In this document: piece after piece, positions 38,811 to 51,500 of the stretch
How positions within the stretch are numbered: position 1 is the stretch's first letter
Layout of the letters: each line of letters starts with the position of its first letter
Origin: Stichopus chloronotus
Lineage: Eukaryota > Echinodermata > Holothuroidea > Aspidochirotida > Stichopodidae
Assembly (NCBI GenBank): GCA_021234535.1
Contig: CM037829.1
Location: forward strand, 33,417,976-33,481,975
Direction of reading: 5' to 3'
Length of the DNA stretch: 64,000 nt
Made by a program: the position numbers and the translations under genes
Notes under the pieces: model-generated
What the model was told of the DNA's origin: nothing
The model's input: the letters and a program-made list of their open reading frames with translations, nothing else
The model's database searches: none

Positions 38811-41800
38811 GCTGAACGTGAAAAAGATAATGTCCTCTGATACACATTTCTGTGATCTTCATGAAAGCAGACAGCGGGTGACCACATATAGGCCTAACAG
38901 TGTGTTCAGAAGTAGAATATTTGAGCATAATCAACTCATTGTTTGATTTTGCTTAATTATTTTACTTTTATCGACTAAACATTTCACAGGAAAATTGATT
39001 AAAAAAGCTAAAAATAACATATCTATCACCGTGACAATCCATCACAATACTCTTCATATGCGTATAGGCCTATTCTGTAGGTCTACTCTTTCAAGTTATG
39101 AATAAAGCAAACAAGTGTGATGAGGTGAATCATCATTATGATAGATAAGATTGTGACGCAGCCTATACACAGGAGTCCTGGCCGTATATTACTGATGGTC
39201 CATGCCTGGCTTATATGTGGTTCTGTTCGGCTTAGGCGTACGCAAAACACTATGTGATTATCCTTGACTATAGCCATGACTCACCCAAGTTGATCAGTGG
39301 AATCTGCACACTGAAATTCAATGAAATGTTTCTGTAGAACGCATAATTTAATCAGCTTTTGACTGTATTTTCAATTCAATTTCACACTGAGATTTTTGTA
39401 ATGTGCTTGGTCCGTTTGTAGTAGCATATTAATCGAGCCCCTTCCAAAATGCTTTGTAAATTAAATTTTAATTTGCACTAGAACTTGGATTCCAGAGCAC
39501 TGGAATTTTAGGGTTTGGACTTGGACTTGAGTCCTCGGACTTGAACTCATGGAATCGGGCACGATTATGCTGGACTCGACTATACAGCCCTGATATCCCG
39601 GATGAGAATTATGCATGAGGACTATATACACAAAAGGCAGGGGATTAATACACGGCGTCGAGGAAGACTGTTGCAAATATGTGCTTTTTGGTAATAGAAT
39701 CTGTGATCATGAGGATGTATCAAATTTAAGCTTCTTCTAATTAAGGCAAGCGGTAGCCGTAGATTATTGTTACCATTGGCGTAGGAAAACTTCGTCCAAA
39801 TCCAACGTACAGTAATTTTAAATTTAATTGTCGCTAAACGCCATCACTATAGGGTCCCCGGTCCAACACGGGCCCTATATCGCACTCTAATTTCCCTTTT
39901 GAGATCAAAATATGCCAACTTTTCAGTCACACTGACCTTTAAGATTATTATTTTTTTTGTTCAGTATTATAATCATGAAGTCTTTTCAATGATCAGATGA
40001 ATCAGCACAGCCAGAGACTATTTGCAACTTTACCATACCTGGTTGAAGCAAAATTAACTCTGTACGGTAACGTATCGTATACTGAAAATATTTTAAAAAT
40101 GTGGGGTGCCAGGGCTCGGGGAGGGGGTTGGCTCTCGTCCCTGCCCCCAATACATAGCCTACTATCGGGGAACGGGGTGACACTTGGCAAGTGCATGGAG
40201 AGGTTGAATGGCAGGAAAAAAAAAACTCTTTAAAGACATTGAACATTTTAGGAATACTACTGAAAGGACTTTTTTACATTTTAACATTATTTACTATTCA
40301 AATGCCCATAAGACCTACTTCCCCGACCTGACAGGCATGCACAAGTCAGGTAAGTGTAATTAGTGATGGGCAGTGAGTTCAACATTCTCAGGCTGGTTTC
40401 TATAATTCATCCAATGCAATTTACACCCTGCGTCTACCCAGTAATGAAGTAATCCTTACCACTCACTTGAATGCACACAGGGGCAAATAAAGCTGAACTT
40501 GAGTTGACACGAGATAAAGTGTGGTGAGTTCCTTAGTTTCGCTCCAGCTATAACCAGCTAATAGGGAGAATCATGTCATGACAATTTTCAGGCGGTGAGG
40601 TAGCTAATATGACATCAGTCATGCATGATTACCGACTACATATTCACCCACTCTGAAATAGGCCTAGTATGTGGCTATATTTAATATATTAAAGTCGGCC
40701 CTCTAATGCTCTCGTTATTTGAGGGTCTCTTCAACTCTCTTGAGATGAGCATGGCTGTTAGTTACCGCACTTCACTGAAGTACACCCCACAAATGAACGT
40801 AATACCTAGTCGGATGTTTGTGACATTAAGTGACGTCATAGTTTCCTTGAAACGTACTCAGACTGCTTTATGGTTGTTTTAGAAATGTGTAAATTCTGCA
40901 AGTTATAAGTATTGCTGGACCTGTCCAAACAGTCTATATGGGAGCCCTACTCTCGAAAATTTTCAGTGAAAATGATGGGTCCATAATTACCCCTATATAT
41001 ATGCTTCAACTTGTTCAGCCATATACGGTACGCATGCATGGATCCAACTCCAACTTGAGGGGGACGCCACGTGACTTTTCCAACTCAGTGGTCCAATACG
41101 AGGACAAATCTTTACCTGTTAAAATGTGAATTTCATAGTCTATGTTATGTTTACACCTTAAAAAAAGTAGAATCCAGATATCATGATTTCATCTTCATAA
41201 TCTGTTATGTTCTATATAGTAAATGCACGCAGTAATGATTTGGTGTAGGCTATGGGCCACTTTCCTGCTATCATCGAGTCACTACAGGTATACTCGAGCT
41301 CAATGCCCAAGATGGAACTGACTCATATCTATGCTCATGTCACATTAGCGAACCGATGTCCAAGAACTTTCAATAACCAATACAATATCAAAGAATTAGG
41401 ACAAAGAAAGGTGAAATGGGCAAAGTTATTTCATGGTAATAGGCAACTATTTATATACTGTACCACAGCTGTATGTCCTAATCTGATCTTCAGTAGGCTA
41501 TGTGCTGAAAACCTACGAACTTAAATTCCATACAAAATCATTTTTCCCCTACGTGTGTCCAACCTGACATAAACAAGTTATTTTTGGTTGAAGTTTCGAC
41601 AAAAACAAGGTTGATCTAGGTAATTAAGTCGATTAGATCGAGTTATGATTCTAGCATCAACAATTAGGCCTGTACGGAGTTCGTACCGTATTGAAGGTTG
41701 CCCGTGCAGATCTGTACAATTAACTACAGTAATTCGAAATTAACCTACATTTGATGATAATTTGAACAATTACAACAAGAGACAAACGAGATAATTTATA

Positions 41801-42360
41801 GTGAGTTGATGGCAATCTTAAACTAGTAGTAAAATTAGAAAAATATTTGTTGAAAATATTTTCACTGTCTCAAAATCTCAACAGAGCTGATGCTGTGACG
41901 CATATAAATTACGTTCACTGTTTATGGGCGTTAGTTGAGAACTTGGCTCAAGCGCGTTTTAAACAAGTGTCATTTGCAACGATCAATTTTCACAGAAAAA
42001 CTGCAAAACATAACAGCAAATGTCTATTCTTGGAGAAAACAAAATTATTGGTATTTCTGAATCAAGTAAATGTAAAAGATGTGGCACAAAAAGTAGAAAA
42101 AGGGAGGAAAAATCAATGGGTAGTGCCATATTTTCTGTAGGTATCGGGAAATGGGATAAATTGGTTGATAAAACTACAGAACTACTGGTAAAAAGTTGAA
42201 GCCCCTTGTAATACCATTTGTTTTCTAGCATATCCATTGCTTTTACTAACTTTTCTACAACTTTCGTGTGAATAATTAGAAAAATAAAATTACAAAACTA
42301 AAACGTTATTTGGAAATCCTGCTCCATAGAAATTGCCACACAAAACTGTGCCGAGCGATT
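38811..42360. other. Intergenic region between BUD31 and histone H1
   Basis: A possible hAT-like end lies at 39470-39593. Elsewhere I see only AT-rich sequence with short chance frames. BUD31 and H1 are transcribed away from each other across this region and the LINE before it. Confidence 0.55.
39470..39593 (-). repeat. Candidate hAT-like element end with GGACTTG reiterations
   Basis: On the minus strand it starts TCAGGGCTGTATAGTCGAGT and runs into repeated CAAGTCC/GGACTTG words, a pattern common in hAT-type non-autonomous elements. The other end was not found. Confidence 0.35.
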
Positions 42361-42362
42361 GA

Positions 42363-42425
42363 CCAATCACGAAGAAGGATTTGTGGTATTGTCTGTCACG
42401 TCCGCTAAATTGTACATAAATAAAA
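42363..42425 (+). promoter_or_regulatory. Histone H1 promoter: CCAAT box and TATA-like element
   Basis: CCAAT lies at 42363-42367 (GACCAATCAC) and an AT-rich TATA-like ATAAATAAAA at 42416-42425, about 50 bases apart and about 100 bases before the ATG. The arrangement fits replication-dependent histone genes; function is inferred from position. Confidence 0.6.
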
Positions 42426-42520
42426 TTTTCGTCAACACCGTTATCTTCACGTTACAATCACTGCACTGTACGTACGGCAATTAATCCACTTCAACGAATT
42501 CGTTGTGCTCGCAATTCACA

Positions 42521-43093
42521 ATGGCATCGGAGACGAAAAAGGCAAAGAAATCCAAGCCTACTGGGCCTACATCCCTGGACCTTGTTGTCAAGGCAATCGC
42601 ACAGCTGAATGATCCTAAAGGATCATCAGGCAGTGCCATCAAGAAGCAGATCAAGGCTTCTGGAGTCGAAAGGAGCTCTGTCTTCATCAACAAGGCACTC
42701 AAGAGGGGTGTTGATACCGGAGTCCTGAAGCAGGTCAAAGGAAATGGTGCCAGCGGTACCTTCAAACTCGACACCGCTAAGGCAAAGAAGGCTGAACAAG
42801 CAAAGGCGAAGAAGGCTAAGGCCGCCCAGAGAAAGAAGGAACTGATGGAGAAACGCAGAAAGAAGAGGGCCGAGGCAAAGGCCAAGAAGGACGCTAAGAA
42901 GAAGGCTGCTGCTGCTAAGAAGAAGGCTAAAAAGCCAGCCGTAAAGAAAGCAGCCAAAAAGAAGACCGCTGCCAAAAAGAAAGCTGTCAAGCCAAAGAAG
43001 CCTGCTGCTAAGAAGCCAGCAAAGAAGGCCGCACCCAAGAAAAAGGCGCCAGCAAAGAAGCAAGCCAAGAAGACAGCAGCCAAGAAGAAGTAA
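42521..43093 (+). CDS. Linker histone H1 (intronless, replication-type)
   Basis: Binds linker DNA and compacts chromatin. 190 aa, single exon; the ATG at 42521 (CACAATGG) is chosen over an in-frame ATG at 42503 because the protein then starts MASETKK, a normal H1 amino end. A short basic head is followed by the winged-helix globular domain (about residues 16-84, including SLDLVVKAIAQL, GSSGSAIKKQIKA and LKQVKGNGASGTFKL). The remaining 106 residues are a lysine/alanine/proline tail. The globular domain is a few residues shorter than in most H1 proteins. A stem-loop and downstream element follow, so the mRNA is probably not polyadenylated. No core histone gene is nearby. The long open frames on the opposite strand are shadows of the biased codons. 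Confidence 0.95.
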   Translation: MASETKKAKKSKPTGPTSLDLVVKAIAQLNDPKGSSGSAIKKQIKASGVERSSVFINKALKRGVDTGVLKQVKGNGASGTFKLDTAKAKKAEQAKAKKAKAAQRKKELMEKRRKKRAEAKAKKDAKKKAAAAKKKAKKPAVKKAAKKKTAAKKKAVKPKKPAAKKPAKKAAPKKKAPAKKQAKKTAAKKK

Positions 43094-43156
43094 GCCTATT
43101 AGCAGGCTGCTTTGTCCAACGTGGTCAACGTTGCAGATAAGAGGTTCGAAATCAAC

Positions 43157-43172
43157 GGCTCTTTTCAGGGCC
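43157..43172 (+). terminator. Histone mRNA 3' stem-loop
   Basis: GGCTCTTTTCAGGGCC forms a six-pair stem with one G-U pair and a TTTC loop. It is preceded by CAAC and followed by ACCA, 64 bases after the H1 stop codon. It is the binding site for stem-loop binding protein in replication-dependent histone mRNAs. Confidence 0.95.
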
Positions 43173-43182
43173 ACCAAATAAT

Positions 43183-43196
43183 CCAGAAAGAGCTGG
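43183..43196 (+). promoter_or_regulatory. Histone downstream element
   Basis: CCAGAAAGAGCTGG lies 10 bases after the stem-loop and contains the GAAAGA core that pairs with U7 snRNA in animals. Confidence 0.85.
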
Positions 43197-45364
43197 CCAT
43201 CTCCTCTCTTAAAACATGCAAATTGTCCTGTGTTTTTATTTTAATTATTTTACCTAAGAGTATTCTAGGCCAATGCCTAGTCAGGGTTGCTTATGGCTAT
43301 TGTACTGCACGCTGGTCACTTAGATCAAATCGATTCTAGGTTAGCTTTGGTGTTTTTCCTAGCGTGTTTGAAGCCACGATTAGGCCTAGTAATATCATGT
43401 TAACCATATTCTCGTGCACCCCATGTTTCCGTCATAGGTTCTTTGTGTGCATGCCAACATACCTGCAGAACACCTTTTAGTACTTTCTTGACCCACCTCT
43501 ATTTTCCCTCAAATTTACCTTACTTAACAGTGAATATGCTTCACTTGGAGTCAAAAAGCGATACCTATACTTCTCAAGTGTGAGCTTTGTTGCCTTATTT
43601 TTCGTATCACTACAGGGTAGCCCTAGCTTGCTGGATGAAATTATATTTCGTGGAAAGTCCTTCCGCTTGCTACCAATGTTTCTATTGGTAGCAAAAAGGT
43701 TCAAGCATACTTAATGTGTGCGGTTTGGAGGTTACTTTGTACTTTTTGGACTCAGAACGGGTTACATCATTAATGAGCGGTGGCGGCGCCAGAATGTCAG
43801 ACGGGGGGGGGGGGGGGGGAACTGAGGGCAGAGGAAAATGTTGGGGGGCAAAGATTTTCGCGCGAAGCGCAAGGCCTTCAGGGTGGGGTCCAGGGGCCCG
43901 CCTTATGCCCCCAGAAGCTCTGAGGTTTTAGCATATCTCTGGGTGGAAAATTAAGCCCCGATAGAGCTATATTATTTATTTTTATATTATTTATTTTTTC
44001 GGTTGACCGTACTCCAAGGTTCCCAACTTTTTTCTTTGGGAGCACCATTTCACATTTACGCGGTGCCACCGAGTACACACACACGCATAGGCTACATACA
44101 CTTCCATTCCAGTCACTTTATTCTATAAAAATCAATCATGGTTCCCGGAGGCTGTTCTTATTCAGTCCAATGCCAGTACATAGTTTTGTGATTAAATTAA
44201 TTTTGTACAGTACAGGTGCATTCCATTGCATTCTATCTGCAACTGGGACAGTATGCTGGTTATTTTCCAACTTCGGTGCACGAAAATAGGGGCTTCCACG
44301 GAATCCACGCAACAAGTCCTAGCCTCACTAGCCCTAGATTAGATGGGAGAGTAGTATTTGTGTATCATGAATTAATCACTGAATCATTTTGATCTTAACA
44401 TTTTGCAAACATTAAAAATATGCAACTTGACAAAAATATCCACAGAAGTGCTTTTATCATTTTAATACCTTTTTGGTTGGGTTAAAAATGTTGAAAAGTC
44501 CTCTGACATAGGTAATTTGAATTTAATCAGTTTATACATAACGCAATGCTTATGATGGAACCTTGAGTTAATCACTTCCGAATAAGGTCTATCAAAATAC
44601 TGCTACTTATCAAATTTACACAAAATGATGTCAAAGATGATTTGACAAAGGGGCAAAATATGGCTAGCTTAGGGGTTTTCTAGCCTAGGCCTATGCCATA
44701 GGTTCAGTTATGTCTGCCCTATTGCAAGTTTAATACATGGAAAACAGAGTTTTATTGTAATATTTTATATAATCCTTTTGACCTTACGTTTATTTTCAAA
44801 AAAAAAAAAAAAAAAAAACTTAATCTAGCTGAAGGTATTCTGCGTTGGGTTGCATCTCTGTCAAGACAACAGCAAGTAAGTCGTCAAGGGGGAGGGGGGG
44901 GGGGGGGCGTGGAAATAGAATATACGTGGGCATAATATAACGATCTAAGAAGGGTTTAAGCTCAGATGAAAAAAAAAAATAACTACATTATTTTGGACAC
45001 AGGCAGTTAAAAAAGATTTTATGGAACTTTTCAATGTTCGTACTTTTTCAGAATACCTGATCAGCCAATTTAATCCCTGATTTGGGATTTGGACATGACG
45101 ATGAGAGGATTCCAACATTTTACGTAATGCTTGTAAACAATAAAACATAGACTGCGATATTGACAAAACGTTTTAAACGGTAAATTTTGACCAAATATTG
45201 CACCATTTGCCATGTAGACACCTAACAATTTCTTCTTTTTTTTTCAAGTGGGAAGGTCATCTTTTCCCCTTAGACCCTCCCCCAGGATGGCGATTCGTAA
45301 ATTGTGAAAAGTCAAATACGCCCCCCCCCCCACGCCCGTGCTTTCACCCCTCCGGATGCATATC
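43197..45364. other. Region after histone H1
   Basis: No gene is recognised. It contains the GC-rich repeat, a poly-A run (about 44800-44818), a G run (about 44886-44906) and a C run (about 45321-45331). Confidence 0.6.
43780..43945 (+). repeat. GC-rich interspersed repeat candidate
   Basis: This block is sharply richer in GC than its surroundings. It has a 15-16 base G run (about 43804-43819), CGCGCGAAGCGC, GGTGGGGTCCAGGGGCCCGC and CCCAGAAGCTCTGAGGTTTT. Its look is that of a repeat family seen in marine invertebrates; that recollection is not checked. Confidence 0.45.
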
Positions 45365-46870
45365 AATTAGCTTGAACATACCCATCTTGCAAATCTTGCA
45401 AAACTTTGAGACTTCTGCAGGGCTTAAGACTAACTTAGAAAAATCCGTGCTTTTTCCCCTCGGTCCCTTATTTCCAACGTACCCCTTTATATACAACTTT
45501 CTAATATTAAAATTTCTCATGGCCCTGGTTAGACCCTGGGCATTACGTTTACTCCTAACGGTAACGATCTTTTTCGACTCAACTATCAGCCAAAACTTTC
45601 CAGACTGAAAAGTTTGCTTCGACTATGGTCTACAAGAGATCTAACTCCTATGGGCAGAAATTTAATAGTCAAAACATTTGGTTTGTCCCAACTGGTACAT
45701 CTTTTTCTCGTTGATCCAAATCCACCGACTCACTTTATTAAGGACCTTCAAAATATTATTTTTGACTTCATTTGGGCAGGGAACCTTGACAAAGTTAAAC
45801 GTTCTGTCATGACTGTCCAGTAGTGGGAGGGAGTTTAAAGGTAGCTAATGTTGATATTTTCATTAAGTGTTTAAAGTGTACATGGGTGCGTCGTTACTGC
45901 GACGATTCGGTACGCCTTTGGAAATTATCCTTTTGAGATTAGCCTTCAAAGATATGGTAGAAAACTGCTTTTTCACTGTATTTTTGGTAAACATGATACG
46001 ACTCAGATCATTAACCCTTTTAGGCAAGTAGCCTATGCTTGGTGCAGTTTTTCATATTACACTCCTGTGAATAACTTTGGAAATCAAATTTTATGGAATA
46101 ATTCCCATATCCTTATTGAGAATCAAACTGTGTTTTACCCTTTTGTGCGTAATAATAATGTAATGTATGTAAGTAATCTCTTTAACAATGGTGGTATCCC
46201 TCTCTCCTTTGTGCAGTTCAAATAGAAATTTCACGTCCGGAATTTCCCATTCACAGTTTATAGTGGACTCAAACATAGCATTCCTTCTGCTTGGTGACAA
46301 AGGGGATGCCAGAATTGTGACACTGCTAATGAAAATTCGCTCTTTTTTTCAAAAAAGTACAACAGGCATCGTCTATTTCCCAATATCTTAAGACCCTTAC
46401 ACAGAAACCTACAGCACGTAAGAAATGGGATTATTCCTTTAGCAATTACACTGATAGGGACTGGGATATTATTTACTCTATGCCTTGGAGAACAACACAT
46501 GAATTTAAAATTTCCTATTTTCAATTTAAAATTTTACACAGACTCATCCCTACAAACAGACTCCTTTTTAAGATGGGCAAGGAGACACTAAAACATCTCT
46601 TTTGGGGATAAACTCATACCATCACGTTTATTTTGGATACCGAGAATAAATTCTTAAAAAAAAAAAACAATTCTTTTTTTTTCAAAGGAAGATATTTTCT
46701 TTGGTTTTAAGAAAGGTCTAGTGCATCCATATAGTTATCTCATTTTTTACATGAAATATTTTATTTTTAGCTCTAAGAGGGATGGTTGTACTCCAAATAT
46801 CGACAATTTCTTTCACAAGTTCAAATTTGTTCTTTCTGTAAAAAAAAAATTCTAATCTAAATTATAAACA
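45365..46870 (+). mobile_element. Decayed L1/Tx1-like LINE, C-terminal ORF2
   Basis: Order of ORF2 remnants: SAGLKTNLEKSVLFPLG (reverse-transcriptase thumb side, about 45408-45465); LLRLWSTRDLTPMGRNLIVK and LQNIIFDFIWAGN (about 45600-45790); AWCSFSYYTP..LWNNSHILI (about 46035-46120); YFQFKILHRLIPTNRLLFKM (about 46515-46575); then HLFWG. Several frameshifts and stops break it. The stretch that should carry the zinc-knuckle cysteines is deleted between LLFKMG and the HLFW motif, unlike the copy at 37745-38765. Same strand and probably the same family as that copy. Confidence 0.75.
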
Positions 46871-48529
46871 GAACAAGAAATCAACACATACCTTCATCTG
46901 TATGATACATTCCGTTGCTGCCCAGGTCTTTTTGACTAATTGCGGTCAATTCTTTGTTGTTTTTCCTTTATATTCACTTTCGTTTTGGTTGTAAACATTG
47001 CACAAAAGGTATAACCACGATAACGAGGTTTTTATAACTGTAGTTTTTCATGTTTCACCTCAGATCTCTGGCATAATCCTTCCACCGTTTATCTACGTCT
47101 TCGATGTTTAATATAATGGAAGTAGGCCTATATAGGCCTACATAGTTTCGGCAGTCTCTCATTACAGATTATCCAAACGTGTGTTTTCGTATGATCATGG
47201 TATGCTACGTGTAATTAAATTCCCACGTATTTATGTATAACAAATGTCAATGGAGGTAGGAGTTAAAGGAAGCTAAATTTTTGTTATGTTGTATTATGTT
47301 GCATGTATAATAAATCATGAGGATTTTCAATAAATGGAGGAAAGGAAAAAACAAACTTGAACATACCCAGCAACACATCAGTCCAATATTTTGTAACAAG
47401 CATGCAGGTCTATGGAATTTTGTACACAGTCTCTTCATGGGATGTAAGTTGCTAATTAATGACAAAATTTGATGGGAGTGATTGTTATGATAGTACTATA
47501 ACACTTTCAATAAATTGACGATGTTATTGTTGCAAATGGAGAGCTTGTTTGTGTGTGGCTGGACCTTCATATCCCCTCCTCCTAAACATAAAAAAAAAAA
47601 AGAAATTAAAAAATTGTCAGTCTCAGACATCTTGAGTTTTGGTTATGTAGTTATCGAGGTATCCAGTGTCTATAGTATTCCAGTCAAGTTCCCCTCCATT
47701 CCCTCATAGCCGTGGATCCATGCCCCATAAATTACACAACATCCTAAAATAGAAAGAAATGGCATCCTTGAAAACGCAAGAGAAAATGTATTTGAACGTC
47801 ATCAGTTTCATTGGTGACAAATGGGGAGACTTATTATCTTCGTAATAGGCTAAACGTGGTAACGTCAGCGCTAAAGCGATTGCGCAGTGCAAAAACACTC
47901 GGTGATATTTCAGGGGTAAAAAAAAATGCATTTTTAATCGTCACAAGGCTAAAAAATGCATTCTGTGTATAAATGAAATAATACATATACCATTCGATCG
48001 ATGAATCATTACTTTTCATGAACAACTTACAACAACAACTTACCGGAACGAACGTGAATTAGCAAATAGCCCCTAAATTAATTTGGCATCTTTTCGTACG
48101 CGAATGCGTGGCACGGTATGTAAGGATTGGAATTGTGAAATATCGACCTAGTTATTTTGGCTGTGACAGAGGGGGCCTATTGAAATTTCCCGAGTGGATC
48201 ACTCATTTGCCGATTGAGTCATATGTGGGGGTGGGGGGGGGGGGGGCTATTTGATCTAAAATTGCTAAGTTGGTAGTGAACCTGCATAATAGATATAGGA
48301 GATTTTACCTTGGTGTTTTACCTTGAAGTTGTCAGCCACAAGGTAAAATTTTCAGTTGTTCAGCATATCGCTGTGACCTATATCTGGTCACCTAACACAT
48401 TTGATGGTACGATACCAGTACAGTATAGCTAATACTAAAAGCAAACAAAACAGACACCCCCTGACGTATCTGATGTAATTCATCGGCTACTGCTTTTTCA
48501 CCAAGTTCATGGCGTAGAATTCTCTACAA
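46871..48529. other. Region before CLEC16A
   Basis: No gene is recognised. It has a G run at about 48228-48246 and must include the CLEC16A promoter and 5' UTR near its end. Confidence 0.6.
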
Positions 48530-51500
48530 ATGTTTTCCAAGTCGAAGGGAGTGTGGGGAAGTGGAGGGAAAGGCAAAAATGTCCATTCATTAGAACAACT
48601 TCGGTGAGTAACAAGGTTCGATGTGTAACTTGTCGTAGCCTAACGGTAATGTTACTGCACTGCACATATTTTAAGCATTGAAATCTATGGGAAGTAACTA
48701 GCCTAGGCTAAAGTTAGGCTTACGGAGGGCTTATCAGTCAAAACGTACCTTTACCAAAACGTCTCCGTACCAAAACGTCCCCGCCGTTAGTCAAAACGTC
48801 CCCGCCGTTGGTAAAAACGTCCCCGTGTCAAAACGTCCCCGTTTGACTAATGCGACTGAGGAATTGTGAACTTTATTGGCCTTAATTTATCTGACCACAA
48901 TCAGGCTTAGGCATATACCAACTATGCCCTGTAAAGAAATTCATGTATCCATTTAATAACAATCAACTTACTTATCTAAGCAACCATATATTGCCTACAT
49001 TGATTACTGAATTTCTATGTCGTATTGATTTAATTGATCTATAGCCAATTATTCCACTTGAATAGGTTATTCGTCAATCTGTTGACCTACCATTTTCAAA
49101 TTCCTATCACTTTCCATGTTTGATTATCCTATGCGTGGATGTTTTAACTTAACATATATAATACCACGGGGACGTTTTGGTATAAAGCGGGGACGTTTTG
49201 GTAGCGAAAAAACGGGGACGTTTTGGTAAAGGGACGTTTTAACTGGATACCTACTGAGGCCTAGCCCAATCCGTGTATTGTACTTTAACTTAGTGTAACT
49301 AGCTTAGTGTAAGTGGTGGCTCTAATTTAGAATCAGTGACCACCATACAAGGTTATTGATGATGGTTAGGATTAAGTATTTGATGAGAATAAACCAAGTT
49401 GAAGGGTGAAATTGGGCAAAAACAACGATTTTAGCAAGAATACGTCACTTCCGGTCACCGATTCTAAATTAGTACCTAAGTGGTTTACATATAAATCTTA
49501 TGATATACTTACAAGTATCATATTGTAAAGTGAAGGGTATGAATTTAGAATTAGTGCCTGGGAGTGACACTGACAAGTCTGACATCAACAAGGTATCAGA
49601 CAACTATCCTATACTACAGTATCTTTCTTACAGTTACTCTTTTCTTTTTAGAGTTTTTTTTTCTCTGGTAAGGATTTCAAACTTGTGATTTCCTTTGATG
49701 TTAACATCAGTTATATTGTGGAAGAAGTGTGATAGGTTTTATTAGTGAAAGAGAACAAGGTCAGCGGAGGCCTTGAACTTAGGGTATCAAAGGTAACAGT
49801 CAAATTACAAGTCTTACGCCTTACCCACTATGCAATGAGAGCGGATTTGGTGGTTGGGGGTTGGAAAATGCAAACAATACACATAGCCCTAATCCAACCT
49901 TGTCATGTAACATTACTTACATATTATGAACTATGAATAATTATCAATTCCAAACCTGTTCCCCTAACCCTGTTTACTAATGCTAGGCAATCCATTCATC
50001 ATTCAGTCACAGTCTATTTTAACAGCACGAAAGCCATTTAGCATATTGTAGGTAAGCTGGTTCCTCTCCATTGAACATGTACGAAAGCCAGTGACAGTAT
50101 GCGTCACTTCCCGTCACTGATTCTAAATTAGAGCTAAAATGAAGGAAAGTAGACTAGGCCTAATTATAGAATACCTTGCCCTTTTGAAACCCTTTCGATG
50201 GAGTCACAGTCGAACGACCCAAGCCAAGGCTTCCAAAGTAAGGGTAGCCTGTCCACACGTACGAATTAGGCCTATGGTAACAGAGCCACGACAAACTTTC
50301 ACCAACAATTTTGTACTCAAAAATCTTTCAAGACCTCACCATTACCTGATCGTTCAGGCTTCTGAATGCTACTCAGATACACTTAATATACACGAAAAAG
50401 CATACATCATGCATAATTTGTCAATTTCTAAGGCTTTCTTTCCAAAAATATAGCTTTTGGCAACAAGTATCGGCTACGTTGTTGCTGAGCTGTAAAAACA
50501 ATGTGTAAAATGCCATAGAGCATGACCACTCTCAGGTGCACTCAACTAGCTAAAATCTGACCTTGCTGTTGTAGTGTGTACCATTGGAATGTGGGTAATT
50601 GTTCACAACATACAAATGTGGTAGAAAAGCAATATATATCCTTACAATTTCAATTTAGTCTTTTTAGCAGTACCTATGAGCACATAGTTCTTACTTTGGC
50701 AGGATTTCGAAAGGTTTTAAACACAGTGCACAGTAAATTGTATTTTTCACAATCATTTTTTCAATGTAATGTTTCCATTCACACAGATTAAGAATCTTTG
50801 GGTGATTGCCTCTTAAATGATAGAAAACTTGTAGAATTTAATCACCCAACTCATCCTGAAATAGTGATTAATTATAGCCTAGTTTCATCAGCTTTTCACT
50901 TTGCATGTCTGCAGGCACCTACACTACTGTTTAGCTTTCACCATGCACCTTCCTGAAAGCTGGCCCATATTTCTCTTTTAAGATTTTGTGACAGTGGAGA
51001 AACCACATTACTGTTCAAAAGGAACAAGGTTGATTAATCTTTCAAAAACGTTACGGTATTGAACTATTTACTGAAAACTACCCTGCTTATTCTAAAAATG
51101 TGATGTTTCCCCAGAAGATCTGAGAAGAATTTGTGAAAATATAATGTACATGTTTCAGATGTAGAGGGGTGTATGTCAGTAACATAGATTGTGATTGGCT
51201 GAGCCTTATGATTTGTGAATGGCACTGTTCAGCTGTTCAGCATTGTAGTAGATGCTAACTATGTAGAGCCTTGTTGTGCTCTGTTCAATTGTAATTTGTA
51301 ATCGGTGATATTGCTTGAACAATTGAAAAAAAGTATTACGAAGAAATCATACCTTAGCTGTCTGGACACAGATTTATGTGATTTTTGCTTTGTTTGCTCG
51401 ATTATTTTTCGTAGCATTAAATCGTTGTATATCTGAAAAGAAATTATCTTTTCACTTTTTTTGTGTGGACAGGCTAGCAAAGGTCCTGAAAGGTCATACT

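Noticed and set aside
42481..43177. Two long minus-strand open frames (200 and 183 codons) opposite the H1 gene.
   Set aside because: They are phenylalanine/alanine- or leucine-rich shadows of the lysine/alanine codons of H1, with no signals of their own.
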